Assembly (NCBI RefSeq): GCF_005280585.1
Contig: NZ_SZVO01000020.1
Location: 62,001 to 126,000, forward strand
Source: Dyadobacter frigoris
GTDB taxonomy: Bacteria > Bacteroidota > Bacteroidia > Cytophagales > Spirosomataceae
DNA length: 64,000 nt
Direction: 5' to 3'
Positions 26,880 through 36,166 of the stretch are shown piece by piece (position 1 is the stretch's first letter; each line of letters begins with the position of its first letter). The notes below the pieces were generated by a model that saw only the letters and a list, made by a program, of their open reading frames with translations, had not been told where the DNA came from and did no database searches. The position numbers were made by a program, and so were the translations under genes.

Positions 26880-28835
26880 ATGATCGCGATTACGAACCTC
26901 AGTTATTTTCTTGGCGACCGCGCACTATACGATAGCGCGTCGCTTCATATTAAGCCAAAAATGAAAATTGGCCTTATCGGTTTAAACGGAACGGGGAAGT
27001 CTACCCTGCTTCGGATGATCGATGGGGAATACCAACCGGACGAAGGGCGCATCTCTAAATCAGGAGATTGCACGATTGGCTTCCTGAACCAGGATTTGCT
27101 TTCTTACCAAAGCGACGAATCTATTTTGGCCGTTGCCATGCAGGCTTTTGAGCGCCAGAATCAGCTTCAGGTGCAGATTGATAAAATCCTGCATGAAATG
27201 GAGCACAACTACCGCGATGAACTCGTGGACAAACTTGCGAAGGTTCAGGATGAATTTGAAGCACTGGATGGTTACACAATTCAATCCAAAGCAGAAGCAA
27301 TTCTTGAAGGTCTTGGTTTTGTCACAGATGATTTACACAGACCGTTAAGATTGTTTTCAGGGGGATGGAGAATGCGGGTTATGCTGGCAAAATTGCTTTT
27401 GCAAAAACCGTCTCTTTTGATGCTGGATGAACCTACCAACCACTTGGACTTACCGTCTATTCAGTGGGTGGAAAAATATGTTCAGAGTTATGAAGGCGCG
27501 GTGATCGTGGTTTCTCACGATAGAGCATTTCTTGATAATACCGTTGATACGATTGTGGAAGTTTCGGGAGGTAAATTGAATTTATATTCCGGGAATTATT
27601 CTTACTATATGGAAGAAAAAGCGCTGCGTAATGATATTCAACGTGGAGCTTTTGAAAATCAGCAGGCGAAAATTAAACAAACAGAACGTTTTATCGAACG
27701 TTTTAAAGCCAAAGCAACAAAATCCAAGCAAGTTCAAAGTCGTGTTAAAGCGCTTGACAAAATGGAAGTTGTGGATCAGGTTGTTGACGAAAACGCAAAG
27801 GTTCATTTCCGCTTCCAGTTTACAACTCAGCCCGGCCGTCACGTTTTCCAATTGGAAGACGCATCGAAAGCGTATGGCGATAAAGTAATTCTTTCTCATA
27901 CCAATATTACCATGGAACGTGGCGATAAAATTGCGTTGATCGGTGCTAACGGACGTGGTAAATCAACCGCTTTACGCGTTGTGGCAGGAACAGAACCAAT
28001 TGAAGGAAAAAGAAGATTAGGCCATAATGTGATGTTTACGTTCTATGCACAGCATCAGCTGGAATCTTTGAACGTTAACCACAATCTTTTAGAAGAACTT
28101 AAATACGCCAATTCAACAAAAACTGAAACAGAATTACGTACCGTTTTGGGTTGTTTCCTTTTCTCGGGAGACGATGTATTTAAAAAGATCAAGGTACTTT
28201 CAGGAGGAGAAAAATCTCGCGTTGCGTTAGCAAAAGTTTTGCTTTCACAAGCAAACTTCCTGTTACTCGATGAGCCTACCAACCACTTGGACATGCAGTC
28301 GGTGAACATTTTGATCCAGGCTTTGCAGCAGTATGAAGGAAGTTATATCGTAGTTTCTCACGATAGGTATTTTGTTGAATCCATTGCGAACAAGATCTGG
28401 TATATCGAAGATCACCAGATTAAGGAATATCCTGGCACTTATGCGGAATACGAAAGATGGATTGATGAGCGTGGATTGCAATCTGCTGTAAGTGAAAAAG
28501 CAGTCGTAAGCAGTGCGCCACCACAAGTTAAGAGCAACCAGCCTGCTAACAATAACGGAAACGCTCAAAAAAATAATGGAAATAAAGGCACTTCCCCAGA
28601 AGACGCGCAAAAATTAAAAAAAGCGAAAAAGCAGGTGGTAGAACTGGAAGCTACGATTAATAATCTTGAAGCGAAAAAATCTGAAACCGAAGCAAAATTA
28701 GCTCAACCTGCGGTTTATAATGATTCAGCTAAATTGTCCGAACTGAATAAGTTTTACGCAGATGTCAGAAAGAAACTCGAACAAGCAACCGAATCATGGG
28801 AAACCGCTATGATGGAGGTTGAAGAACTTGGTTGA
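26880..28835 (+). CDS. ABC-F family ATPase (ribosome-associated type)
   Basis: 651 residues, two ATPase domains without membrane segments: Walker A GLNGTGKST and GANGRGKST, signatures LFSGGWRMR and LSGGEKSR, Walker B LLMLDEPTNHLDLP and LLLDEPTNHLDMQ. The linker is rich in Lys/Gln (QQAKIKQTERFIERFKAKAT). A C-terminal coiled coil (about 570-645) with an Asn/Gly-rich spacer before it resembles Uup-like members. ABC-F proteins act on the ribosome in translation. Single gene with its own terminator. Confidence 0.93.
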   Translation: MIAITNLSYFLGDRALYDSASLHIKPKMKIGLIGLNGTGKSTLLRMIDGEYQPDEGRISKSGDCTIGFLNQDLLSYQSDESILAVAMQAFERQNQLQVQIDKILHEMEHNYRDELVDKLAKVQDEFEALDGYTIQSKAEAILEGLGFVTDDLHRPLRLFSGGWRMRVMLAKLLLQKPSLLMLDEPTNHLDLPSIQWVEKYVQSYEGAVIVVSHDRAFLDNTVDTIVEVSGGKLNLYSGNYSYYMEEKALRNDIQRGAFENQQAKIKQTERFIERFKAKATKSKQVQSRVKALDKMEVVDQVVDENAKVHFRFQFTTQPGRHVFQLEDASKAYGDKVILSHTNITMERGDKIALIGANGRGKSTALRVVAGTEPIEGKRRLGHNVMFTFYAQHQLESLNVNHNLLEELKYANSTKTETELRTVLGCFLFSGDDVFKKIKVLSGGEKSRVALAKVLLSQANFLLLDEPTNHLDMQSVNILIQALQQYEGSYIVVSHDRYFVESIANKIWYIEDHQIKEYPGTYAEYERWIDERGLQSAVSEKAVVSSAPPQVKSNQPANNNGNAQKNNGNKGTSPEDAQKLKKAKKQVVELEATINNLEAKKSETEAKLAQPAVYNDSAKLSELNKFYADVRKKLEQATESWETAMMEVEELG

Positions 28836-28859
28836 TACGTTTTTCAATCGAAAATAATA

Positions 28860-28898
28860 AAAATGGCCATTTCAGTATAATGCTGAAATGGCCATTTT
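28860..28898 (+). terminator. Bidirectional terminator
   Basis: Perfect 16-bp stem: AAAATGGCCATTTCAG (28860-28875) with CTGAAATGGCCATTTT (28883-28898), followed by more T. It lies between the ABC-F gene and the convergent Uma2 gene and serves both strands. Confidence 0.85.
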
Positions 28899-28916
28899 TT
28901 ATTGTTCATCAAACAG

Positions 28917-29495
28917 TTAAATTAAATCTTCTGTCTGTGCATAAATATCTGTCATAGGGAGCTTAAGCCCAACACTTGCAATTTCTAATGGATCATTCAA
29001 GTTGTATGCCTCCGAAGCCAGCACCCAAAGTCCTTCTTCATTTTTTCGAAAAACTTCTGCTGCAAAAGAACGGGAATTAATCAAAACATATTCCTGTAAG
29101 GAAGCAATACTACGGTAAAAGTGAAACTTCTGCCCCCTGTCATAAGCTTCGGTACTTTCAGAAAGTACCTCAATAATGACAGTTGGGTTAAGAATGGTAT
29201 CTTTTTTATCATCCAGATATTGATTTTTATCACAAACAATCAGCAAATCCGGATAAGTATAAAGAAATGTTTCCGGGATATGAATCCTTTGGTCACTGGA
29301 ATAAGTTCGACATGACTTCCCTTTGAAAAAACCTCCAATTTCAATGGATAAGTTTTCTACAATCCGATTATGGTTATGACCAGCTCCGGCCATAGCAAAA
29401 ATCTCCCCGTTATAATATTCGCTTTTATAACCGGCGTCACGTTCTATATCCAGATATTCCCCTTCTGAATAGTATTTTTGAGGTTGTGCAGTCAT
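28917..29495 (-). CDS. Uma2 family putative nuclease (DUF820)
   Basis: 192 residues. YYSEGEYLDIERDAGYKSEY at the start, YPDLLIVCD and TVIIEVLSESTEAYDRGQK in the middle form the PD-(D/E)XK-like core of Uma2 proteins (restriction-endonuclease fold). These are common in Cyanobacteria and Bacteroidota, often in many copies; the role is not established. Stand-alone gene in minus orientation sharing a terminator with the ABC-F gene. Confidence 0.85.
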   Translation of the reverse strand: MTAQPQKYYSEGEYLDIERDAGYKSEYYNGEIFAMAGAGHNHNRIVENLSIEIGGFFKGKSCRTYSSDQRIHIPETFLYTYPDLLIVCDKNQYLDDKKDTILNPTVIIEVLSESTEAYDRGQKFHFYRSIASLQEYVLINSRSFAAEVFRKNEEGLWVLASEAYNLNDPLEIASVGLKLPMTDIYAQTEDLI

Positions 29496-29600
29496 ATTGT
29501 TTCGGTTCTACAGCAAAAATAGTTAATTATGTTAAAAAACATCGTTGTCTTTAATACGTTGTCTTTGTTTAAAAGTTACATTTTTGTCTCAAACCAATTT

Positions 29601-30881
29601 ATGCGTTATATACTTTTTACACTTTTCAGTCTGAGTTTTTTTACTTCCAATGCTCAATTTACGGACATGCGTTTGGAAGATTTCATTTATAATGATGACA
29701 TTAAAACGGTATTATTATATCCCGGAATTGAGGACAAAGAAAATCCTACAAGGTTGGTTGCACCTCCTGTAATTCCAATTCAAAGCACTTTCCCACTAGT
29801 TCTTGAATTTGACGACATGACAACCAATATGACTGGATTACGGGCAAAAATATTTTCCTGTAATGCGGATTGGACCAAATCAAATCTAAATGATATCGAG
29901 TTCACTTATGAGTTTAATGACTATCCAATCACCACATACGAGCAATCATTCAGTACAAAAGTCCCGTACACACATTACAGATTTGAAGTGCCAAAATTGA
30001 AGCTTTCAGGAAATTATGTTCTGATGGTATATACCGACAGAGGCAAAAAAACGCTTCTGACGAGGAAATTTATGATTTATGATACAAAGGTCGGTATTAC
30101 CGCAGAGGCACGTTTTTCGCAGGGAATTCAGCAACAATTTACAGATCAGCAGATTGATTTCAGTATTAGTTACAAAGGCTATAATCTGATTTCCCCCCAA
30201 CAGGACCTTAAAGTATTTATTCGCAAGAATTTTCGCTGGGATCAGGTAAAAACCGGTTTTAAGCCAACCAACGTCCAGCCTTTTGACCAGCTTTTGGAAT
30301 ACACTTTTTTCAATCTGGAAAATACATTTCCAGGTGGTAATGAATTCCGGTATTTCGACAGCCGTACTTTATCCGGACGGGGTTATGGTGTTTATGAAAT
30401 TGATCGTGCAGCAGATCAGACAAGTCTTGCTATTACGCCCGACAAATCCCGCTCGGATAATGGTTATTTACAGATTGAAGATTTGAATGGTCAATATATA
30501 GTTGATCAAAAAGAATCCGGTCGTGGAAGCGTGGAAGCGGATTATACGCCTGTCCTTTTCACATTAAAGGTTGCAGAAGATCCCGACGCAACCTTCTATG
30601 TTAACGGCGCGTATAATCTATGGCAGCTTAATGACCGCAATAAAATGGAATATAATACTGATGCAAAAGCGTATCAGTGCCAAATCGTAATTAAACAAGG
30701 TGTCATCAATTACGATTACACAACAGTCAGAGTTGGTCAAAAGCCGGATGAGGGGAATATTGAAGGAAATTATGCTGTAACAGAAAATGATTATGACATT
30801 CTTATTTATCACCGTCCGCCGGCAGGCCGTTCGGATTTATTAGTAGGTTATAAAACTATTGAGTGGAACAGAAGAAGATAA
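29601..30881 (+). CDS. Type IX secretion system plug protein (DUF5103)
   Basis: 426 residues from ATG at 29601, which starts a signal peptide (MRYILFTLFSLSFFTSNAQ); the frame is open upstream to 29529 with no signal. LRLEDF-like start (MRLEDFIYNDDIKTV), LEFDDM and NADWTKSNLNDIEFTYEFND are typical of DUF5103. Proteins of this family plug the Sov/SprA translocon of the type IX secretion system at the outer membrane. It implies the host has T9SS, although no other T9SS gene is in the window. Confidence 0.85.
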   Translation: MRYILFTLFSLSFFTSNAQFTDMRLEDFIYNDDIKTVLLYPGIEDKENPTRLVAPPVIPIQSTFPLVLEFDDMTTNMTGLRAKIFSCNADWTKSNLNDIEFTYEFNDYPITTYEQSFSTKVPYTHYRFEVPKLKLSGNYVLMVYTDRGKKTLLTRKFMIYDTKVGITAEARFSQGIQQQFTDQQIDFSISYKGYNLISPQQDLKVFIRKNFRWDQVKTGFKPTNVQPFDQLLEYTFFNLENTFPGGNEFRYFDSRTLSGRGYGVYEIDRAADQTSLAITPDKSRSDNGYLQIEDLNGQYIVDQKESGRGSVEADYTPVLFTLKVAEDPDATFYVNGAYNLWQLNDRNKMEYNTDAKAYQCQIVIKQGVINYDYTTVRVGQKPDEGNIEGNYAVTENDYDILIYHRPPAGRSDLLVGYKTIEWNRRR

Positions 30882-30966
30882 TATTTATTTTTCTTAAAAT
30901 GATCTAATTTTTTAATAGATTAGTATATTATGCATATAAAAGACACCTATTCATAAATCACCTCTT

Positions 30967-31362
30967 ATGAAAGCGAACTCACCGGCTTGGGATTTGACAC
31001 CTAACTTATATCTGACAAGTAATCAAACTGAAATAATTGATTGTCTTGTAGACCATCATGAAATGCCGGTAAAATTTGAAGAAGATCAGGTAATATCCTT
31101 TTTTAGCGTAACAGATCTGTTTCTTGTACTTTATTTCTCAAAAAGAGAAGACCGGGGATTTCAAATGTATGTGGTAAGGGACTTTTCCGTCAATGTCAAT
31201 GAACTGATTCTGCTTCACCAGCTTTTCGACAGATTAATTATAGACGGACTTAGCGTCGGCGTATTACAAAAAGCACAGTTTCAGATTGATAATATCATTT
31301 GTATGGCAGATACTTTCCGGGCCATGATTCATAAAGATCTGGCGAATCAGATTGAAGATTGA
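30967..31362 (+). CDS. Conserved hypothetical cytoplasmic protein
   Basis: 131 residues, no signal or membrane segment. Mixed alpha/beta sequence with SFFSVTDLFLVLYFSKRED and a helical C-terminus. I do not recognise a family. Its gene stands alone between the T9SS plug gene and the convergent ychF gene, with 85 and 107 bases of spacing. Codon use and length look like a real gene. Confidence 0.6.
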   Translation: MKANSPAWDLTPNLYLTSNQTEIIDCLVDHHEMPVKFEEDQVISFFSVTDLFLVLYFSKREDRGFQMYVVRDFSVNVNELILLHQLFDRLIIDGLSVGVLQKAQFQIDNIICMADTFRAMIHKDLANQIED

Positions 31363-31394
31363 AAGAATTTCTTTTTATCGAGAGAGCACAAAAA

Positions 31395-31426
31395 AGAGAC
31401 GTCAACTAACGAAAGTTGACGTCTCT
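31395..31426 (-). terminator. Terminator of ychF
   Basis: Perfect 13-bp stem AGAGACGTCAACT (31395-31407) / AGTTGACGTCTCT (31414-31426). On the minus strand it ends in TTTTT, 44 bases after the ychF stop. Confidence 0.8.
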
Positions 31427-31469
31427 GATATTCAAACCGAATATGGTTTTCAATTATTTATTATCTTCA

Positions 31470-32573
31470 TTAAACGTTAAAACGGAAATGCATGATATCG
31501 CCATCCGCAACGACGTATTCTTTTCCTTCAACAGCCATTTTTCCAACTTCTTTTACGCCGGCTTCTGATTTATACTGCTCAAAATCAGCCAGTTTAATGA
31601 CCTCAGCACGGATAAAACCTTTTTCAAAATCACTGTGGATTACACCGGCAGCTTGCGGTGCCTTCCAGCCTTTCACGATAGTCCAGGCACGAACTTCTTT
31701 AACTCCTGCCGTGAAATAAGTGATCAGATTTAAAAGCGCGTAAGACGCTTTGATGAGCTTACTAAGTCCTGATTCTTTCAAACCGTATTCTCCAAGAAAC
31801 ATTTCGTGCTCTTCTTCGTCTTCGATTTCAGAAATTTGAGACTCAATAGCAGCACAAAGAATGATCACATCGGCACCTTCATGGGCAACGGCTTCTCTCA
31901 ATTTTTCGGAGTATTCATTTCCTGAAAGCATTGAATCTTCATCCACATTGGCAACATAAAGAACAGGCTTATCCGTCAGCAATTTCAAATCACCAATTGC
32001 AGCTTCTTTCAATTCCGCGTCAGCAACAACAAGGCTTCGGGCATTTTTGCCGGCTTCCAGTGTTTCTTTATATTTTTTCAAAAGTTCAAGTTCAGCTTTT
32101 GCTTTCGCATCACCGGCTCTTGCACCTTTTTCAGTTTTCTGAATTTTTTTCTCGATCGATTCAAGATCTTTCAACTGCAATTCGATATCGATAATTTCTT
32201 TATCAAAAACAGGATCAACTTTTCCTTCCACGTGTACTACGTTTTCATCCTGAAAACAACGAACCACGTGAACAATCGCATCTACCTCACGGATATTGGC
32301 AAGGAATTTATTTCCTAAACCTGCACCCTGGCTTGCTCCTTTTACCAATCCGGCAATATCAACGAATTCCATAATCGTTGGTATAACCTTTTGTGGTTTT
32401 ACCAATCCGATCAATACGTCAATACGCTCATCTGGAACAGTTACAACCCCTACATTGGGTTCGATTGTACAAAAAGGATAATTAGCTGCTTCGGCTTTAC
32501 CGGTAGAGATAGCATTAAATAAAGTGGATTTCCCAACGTTCGGCAATCCAACAATTCCACATTGAAGGCTCAT
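31470..32573 (-). CDS. ychF: Ribosome-associated ATPase YchF/OLA1
   Basis: 367 residues. OBG-family GTPase fold: Walker A GIVGLPNVGKSTLFN, DIAGLVKGASQGAGLGNKFL, and NVDE in place of NKxD, which marks the ATP specificity of YchF. The C-terminal TGS domain ends in GKEYVVADGDIMHFRFNV. It binds the ribosome and is linked to stress response. A core gene with its own terminator; nothing unusual. Confidence 0.96.
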   Translation of the reverse strand: MSLQCGIVGLPNVGKSTLFNAISTGKAEAANYPFCTIEPNVGVVTVPDERIDVLIGLVKPQKVIPTIMEFVDIAGLVKGASQGAGLGNKFLANIREVDAIVHVVRCFQDENVVHVEGKVDPVFDKEIIDIELQLKDLESIEKKIQKTEKGARAGDAKAKAELELLKKYKETLEAGKNARSLVVADAELKEAAIGDLKLLTDKPVLYVANVDEDSMLSGNEYSEKLREAVAHEGADVIILCAAIESQISEIEDEEEHEMFLGEYGLKESGLSKLIKASYALLNLITYFTAGVKEVRAWTIVKGWKAPQAAGVIHSDFEKGFIRAEVIKLADFEQYKSEAGVKEVGKMAVEGKEYVVADGDIMHFRFNV

Positions 32574-32710
32574 AAAAACTAAGACAAATGAGATGAGAAG
32601 ACCTTTAAAGCCAAAAACTCATCATATTAAAATGGTAAACGGCCATACCTAAATAGCAAGCCCTGATAATTTAATGCAAAATTACCAATTACCGGACAGA
32701 AAAACTAAAA

Positions 32711-32735
32711 GCCTTCGTCAATGATTTGCGAAGGC
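32711..32735 (-). terminator. Terminator of the DUF3276 gene
   Basis: GCCTTCG (32711-32717) pairs with CGAAGGC (32729-32735); on the minus strand T-rich sequence follows, 24 bases after the stop of the 32759-33079 gene. Confidence 0.65.
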
Positions 32736-32758
32736 CTTTTTAAAAACGTAAAGTTTTT

Positions 32759-33079
32759 TTACTCCCACTTCAAATCTGACTCACCAATGGCGTCTACTTC
32801 ATCCGCTTTGGCCTCATACTGAGAAAAATCAACTTCTGGCATTAATTCCGTTTTCACGTGATCTACCGCATCTTTCAAAGCTTCTACAAACTTATCAAAG
32901 TCCTCTTTGTACAAAAACATTTTATGTTTCTCATACGTAAAGCCTTCTCCTTGCGGATGACGCCGACTTTCGGTAATGGTTAGGTAATAATCGTTGGATC
33001 GCGTTGAGCGAACATCGAAGAAGTAAGTCCGTTTTCCCGCCCTGACCCTTTTGGAGTAGATTTGCTCTCTGTCTTCCAC
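32759..33079 (-). CDS. PUR-alpha-like nucleic-acid-binding protein (DUF3276)
   Basis: 106 residues starting with GTG at 33079; no in-frame ATG lies near upstream. IYSKRVRAGKRTYFFDVRST followed by YYLTITESRR and FLYKEDFDKFVEALKDAVDH is the PUR domain, related to the Borrelia BpuR protein and nearly universal in Bacteroidota. It binds RNA or single-stranded DNA and probably acts in regulation. Small stand-alone gene. Confidence 0.9.
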   Translation of the reverse strand: MEDREQIYSKRVRAGKRTYFFDVRSTRSNDYYLTITESRRHPQGEGFTYEKHKMFLYKEDFDKFVEALKDAVDHVKTELMPEVDFSQYEAKADEVDAIGESDLKWE

Positions 33080-33245
33080 TATGTTTAGTTTTTAATAGGT
33101 TTGCAAACGCTAAAATAGAAAGTTTATTGCTGCGAACAAAAAAACCGGCATATATTAGCAAATCCTTAACGTCCGAAAAATTAAATTTTCTACATTTCTC
33201 TTGCACTTTATCGGTACAGTGTACAATTTTTCGGGTTGAATCCGT

Positions 33246-33253
33246 TACATTTG
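33246..33253 (+). promoter_or_regulatory. Candidate promoter element upstream of the RlpA-like gene
   Basis: TACATTTG fits TAnnTTTG and lies about 95 bases before the ATG at 33349. No clear -33 partner was found, so the call is tentative. Confidence 0.3.
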
Positions 33254-33348
33254 ACGAATCGTGGTTATTGTGGCCGTCACAAACAGGCGATTTTGGTAAA
33301 GAATTAAGGCCCATTAGGCTTTATTATGTTCCACCTAAACTCTCAGAT

Positions 33349-33798
33349 ATGACTTATCCTCGGATTCTGATTCTATTGTTTTTGTCCCTGGCCGGATTCA
33401 CTGCAGACGCACAAATAAGCCTTGGCAAAACAGAAGTTGGCAGCGCTTCTTTCTATTCTTCCCGCTTTCAGGGCCGGAAAACCTCTTTTGGAGAAATTCA
33501 TCAAAGCACCGAGCTCTCAGCAGCTCATCGTTCATTGCCTCTTAATACCATGCTGGAAATAACAAATCTGTCGAACAATCAGAAAGTTATAGTACGCGTT
33601 AATGACAGAGGTCCTTTTGCACACAACAGAATTGTAGATATCAGTAAAGAAGCTGCACGCCTGATCGGAATCGTTTCCAGTGGTGTAGCCAAAGTTTCCA
33701 TGCGTATTGTTGGTATGGAAGGCATGATCATGCTGGATTCCAATGAAGATATTGATCATAAAGCCGGCAAAATTATTTCCATGCGGACGAAAGATTAA
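33349..33798 (+). CDS. RlpA-like septal ring lytic transglycosylase domain protein
   Basis: 149 residues from ATG at 33349, which starts a signal peptide (MTYPRILILLFLSLAGFTADAQ). The double-psi beta-barrel is clear: GSASFYSSRFQGRKTSFGE, AAHRSLPLNTMLEITN and VRVNDRGPFAHNRIVDIS, with the catalytic-type Asp in NDRGPF. RlpA-type enzymes cut naked glycan strands of peptidoglycan or act structurally at the septum. No SPOR domain is attached. The frame extends upstream to 33127 but that part lacks coding features. Confidence 0.88.
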   Translation: MTYPRILILLFLSLAGFTADAQISLGKTEVGSASFYSSRFQGRKTSFGEIHQSTELSAAHRSLPLNTMLEITNLSNNQKVIVRVNDRGPFAHNRIVDISKEAARLIGIVSSGVAKVSMRIVGMEGMIMLDSNEDIDHKAGKIISMRTKD

Positions 33799-33815
33799 CA
33801 ACGTTTTTCAGGTTT

Positions 33816-34730
33816 ATGAATATCAGGCAGCTGGATTTAGCAAAAGTAAGAGAATTTGGTAACCTGGAATTTTTGGCCAAACAGCTGGTTGAAGGTTTCA
33901 TTACAGGCCTGCACAAATCTCCCTTTCACGGGTTTTCTGTTGAATTCGCTGAGCATCAGCTATATAACACCGGAGAATCTACCCGAAATATTGACTGGAA
34001 AGTTTTTGCCAAAACAGACCGGCTTTACGTAAAACGTTACGAAGAAGAGACAAATCTACGTTGCCACATTTTACTCGATACTTCTTCTTCCATGTATTAT
34101 CCGGAAGAAAATTATGGCAAAATGACTTTCAGCTTAATGGCTGCTGCCAGCCTTACTTATTTGCTTCAAAGACAAAAAGATGCAGTAAGCCTTTGTACAT
34201 TTTCAGATACAATTGAAATTCAGACAGCTGTAAAATCCACGCCTTCTCATGTACACAAAATCATGCAGGAGCTTAACGGACTTTTACAAAAAGCACGTCC
34301 ATTACAAAAAACGTCAGTTGCGAGTATTCTTCACCTTTTGGCTGAAAAAATTCACAAACGTTCTTTAGTTGTTATTTTCAGCGATATGTTTGAAAACATT
34401 GAAGAGTCTGATTTGATATTTTCCGCTTTGCAGCATTTGAGACATAACCTGCATGAGGTGCTTCTTTTCCATGTTACTGATAAAAAAACGGAAGAAACCT
34501 TTTCATTTGAAAACCGTCCCTACGAATTCATTGATCTGGAATCCGGTGAAAAAATTAAGGTGCAGCCTGATCAGGTTCGTGAATCTTATCAAAAATTCGT
34601 TGGTGAATTTTATCAAAAGCTGAAACTAAAATGCGGTCAATATAAAATTGATTTCATTGAAGCAGATATTGCTCAGGGTTTTGATCCCGTTTTGATGGCC
34701 TATTTAGTAAAGCATTCGAAAATGAGATAA
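33816..34730 (+). CDS. DUF58 / VWA-like domain protein
   Basis: 304 residues. GFSVEFAEHQLYNTGESTRN followed by IDWKVFAKTDRLYVKRYEEE is the DUF58 hallmark; LLDTSSSMYY resembles the metal-binding motif of von Willebrand A domains. In other bacteria such proteins are partners of MoxR AAA ATPases in chaperone-like systems, but no MoxR gene is present here. It begins 17 bases after the RlpA gene. Confidence 0.88.
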   Translation: MNIRQLDLAKVREFGNLEFLAKQLVEGFITGLHKSPFHGFSVEFAEHQLYNTGESTRNIDWKVFAKTDRLYVKRYEEETNLRCHILLDTSSSMYYPEENYGKMTFSLMAAASLTYLLQRQKDAVSLCTFSDTIEIQTAVKSTPSHVHKIMQELNGLLQKARPLQKTSVASILHLLAEKIHKRSLVVIFSDMFENIEESDLIFSALQHLRHNLHEVLLFHVTDKKTEETFSFENRPYEFIDLESGEKIKVQPDQVRESYQKFVGEFYQKLKLKCGQYKIDFIEADIAQGFDPVLMAYLVKHSKMR

Positions 34731-34770
34731 TTTTTGTAGAAATTTGCTGACCCCTATCAGCGAATATGCT

Positions 34771-35916
34771 ATGAAAAAACTTTCTGCAATCTTATTCATT
34801 CTCATTTTTTACATTGTCGCAGACGGTTGTCATTCGGCCAAAAAATCCTTAAAAAGAGGAGATTATGACGACTCTGTTTTCCGTGCTGCTGATAAATTAA
34901 AAAATAATCCCACGCACAGTTCTTCTTTGGAAATTCTAAAACAAGCATTTCCAAACGCCATAAAGCAACATCTTGAAGATATTACTTCTTCTGAAACCTT
35001 ACCCGATATGCAGCGGTGGGAACAATTGTTGTCTTCTTATCAAATTTTGAATAGATTGTACGAGTCTGTTAAACCTTGTAATGCATGTATGCATGCCGTT
35101 TCGGCTAAAAGTTACTATGAGGAGGAAAGAAATTCGAGACAAAAAGCAGTTGAAACGCATTATGCAGAAGGATTAAAAATGCTTTCACTTGGAAGCCGCG
35201 AAAATGCACGCCTGGCATATGAACAATTTGAACGCGTCAACGAGCTTTCACCAAATTATAATGATGTTCAGCATAAACTGGATCAGTCGTACAACATTGC
35301 GTCTTTTAAAGTTGTGGTTGAACAGGTCTTGGTTACTTCAAAAGCATATCAGCTCAGCAACGCTTATTTTCAGGATCAGATTAACCAGTTTTTAAAAACC
35401 AACCGACGTCTAAATAAATATGTACAGTTTTATACACCGGAAGAAGCAACCAATGGGAAATTAAAACCAGATCATGTGATAACGCTGCAATTTGATGATT
35501 TCGTCGTCGGACAAACGCTGATTGAAAAAAATACAGAAACTGTTTTTAGTAAGGATAGTGTGAAAATCGGGGAGAAAACGGTAAATAGAAAAAAGATTGA
35601 ATTTTACGATAAAGTAAAAGCAAGTCTTACCAAAAATCGCAAAACGGTTCATTCAAGCGGTGTTTTGGATATGCGGATTATGGAGTTTAATTCGAAAAAA
35701 CTTGCGAATCAGCAAAAATTCGGCGGAGAATATAACTGGGTTTGCGAATGGGCAAATTTCAATGGAGATGAACGAGCATTAACAAACGCACAGCTAAAAA
35801 TGTGCAAAAGCCAGGAGTTGTTACCACCTGATCCTCAACAACTTTTTGTAGAATTCAGCAAACCAATTTATGATCGGTTGACAGATCGGTTGCGGAGTTA
35901 TTATGCGAAATATTAA
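34771..35916 (+). CDS. Lipoprotein of unknown function with TPR-like helices
   Basis: 381 residues from ATG at 34771, which gives a lipoprotein signal (MKKLSAILFILIFYIVADGC, Cys20); the frame is open from 34744. Following residues are helical (KSLKRGDYDDSVFRAADKLK) and later repeats such as ENARLAYEQFERVNELSPNY look like tetratricopeptide units. The C-terminal half is basic and beta-like. No family recognised. It follows the DUF58 gene after 40 bases and may be part of the same unit. Confidence 0.65.
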   Translation: MKKLSAILFILIFYIVADGCHSAKKSLKRGDYDDSVFRAADKLKNNPTHSSSLEILKQAFPNAIKQHLEDITSSETLPDMQRWEQLLSSYQILNRLYESVKPCNACMHAVSAKSYYEEERNSRQKAVETHYAEGLKMLSLGSRENARLAYEQFERVNELSPNYNDVQHKLDQSYNIASFKVVVEQVLVTSKAYQLSNAYFQDQINQFLKTNRRLNKYVQFYTPEEATNGKLKPDHVITLQFDDFVVGQTLIEKNTETVFSKDSVKIGEKTVNRKKIEFYDKVKASLTKNRKTVHSSGVLDMRIMEFNSKKLANQQKFGGEYNWVCEWANFNGDERALTNAQLKMCKSQELLPPDPQQLFVEFSKPIYDRLTDRLRSYYAKY

Positions 35917-35920
35917 ATAT

Positions 35921-36137
35921 TTCTATAAACAGGGCGCTCCGAAAGAGCAATTAGAATTGGCCAAGTAATTATTGTTTGGAAAAACATCTCCATAGGAGAT
36001 TCCTGTTCATTGAAATAATTTGAGCTGCCAAGTTTCCGGCTCCATTGGAGCCTCCTAAAATTTCCAGGAAACTCCGATGGAGTTGTGACCCGCGGCTCTC
36101 ATCGGCTTTTCTATAAACAGGACGCTCCGAAGGAGCG
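35921..36137. repeat. Array of five CTCC-N3-GGAG palindromes flanked by a 28-nt direct repeat
   Basis: A 28-nt repeat, TTCTATAAACAGG-CGCTCC..., occurs at 35921-35948 and 36109-36136 with two differences. Palindromes: 35936-35948 (imperfect), ATCTCCATAGGAGAT 35986-36000, GGCTCCATTGGAGCC 36038-36052, AACTCCGATGGAGTT 36070-36084, CGCTCCGAAGGAGCG 36123-36137. All share CTCC, three bases, GGAG but have different outer arms. No ORF crosses the region. Confidence 0.75.
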
Positions 36138-36166
36138 ATGAATGTTAGAATTGAAATAAGCCAATT

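Noticed and set aside
35921..36137. CRISPR array
   Set aside because: Only two copies of a direct repeat, palindromes with different arms, no regular spacers and no cas genes.
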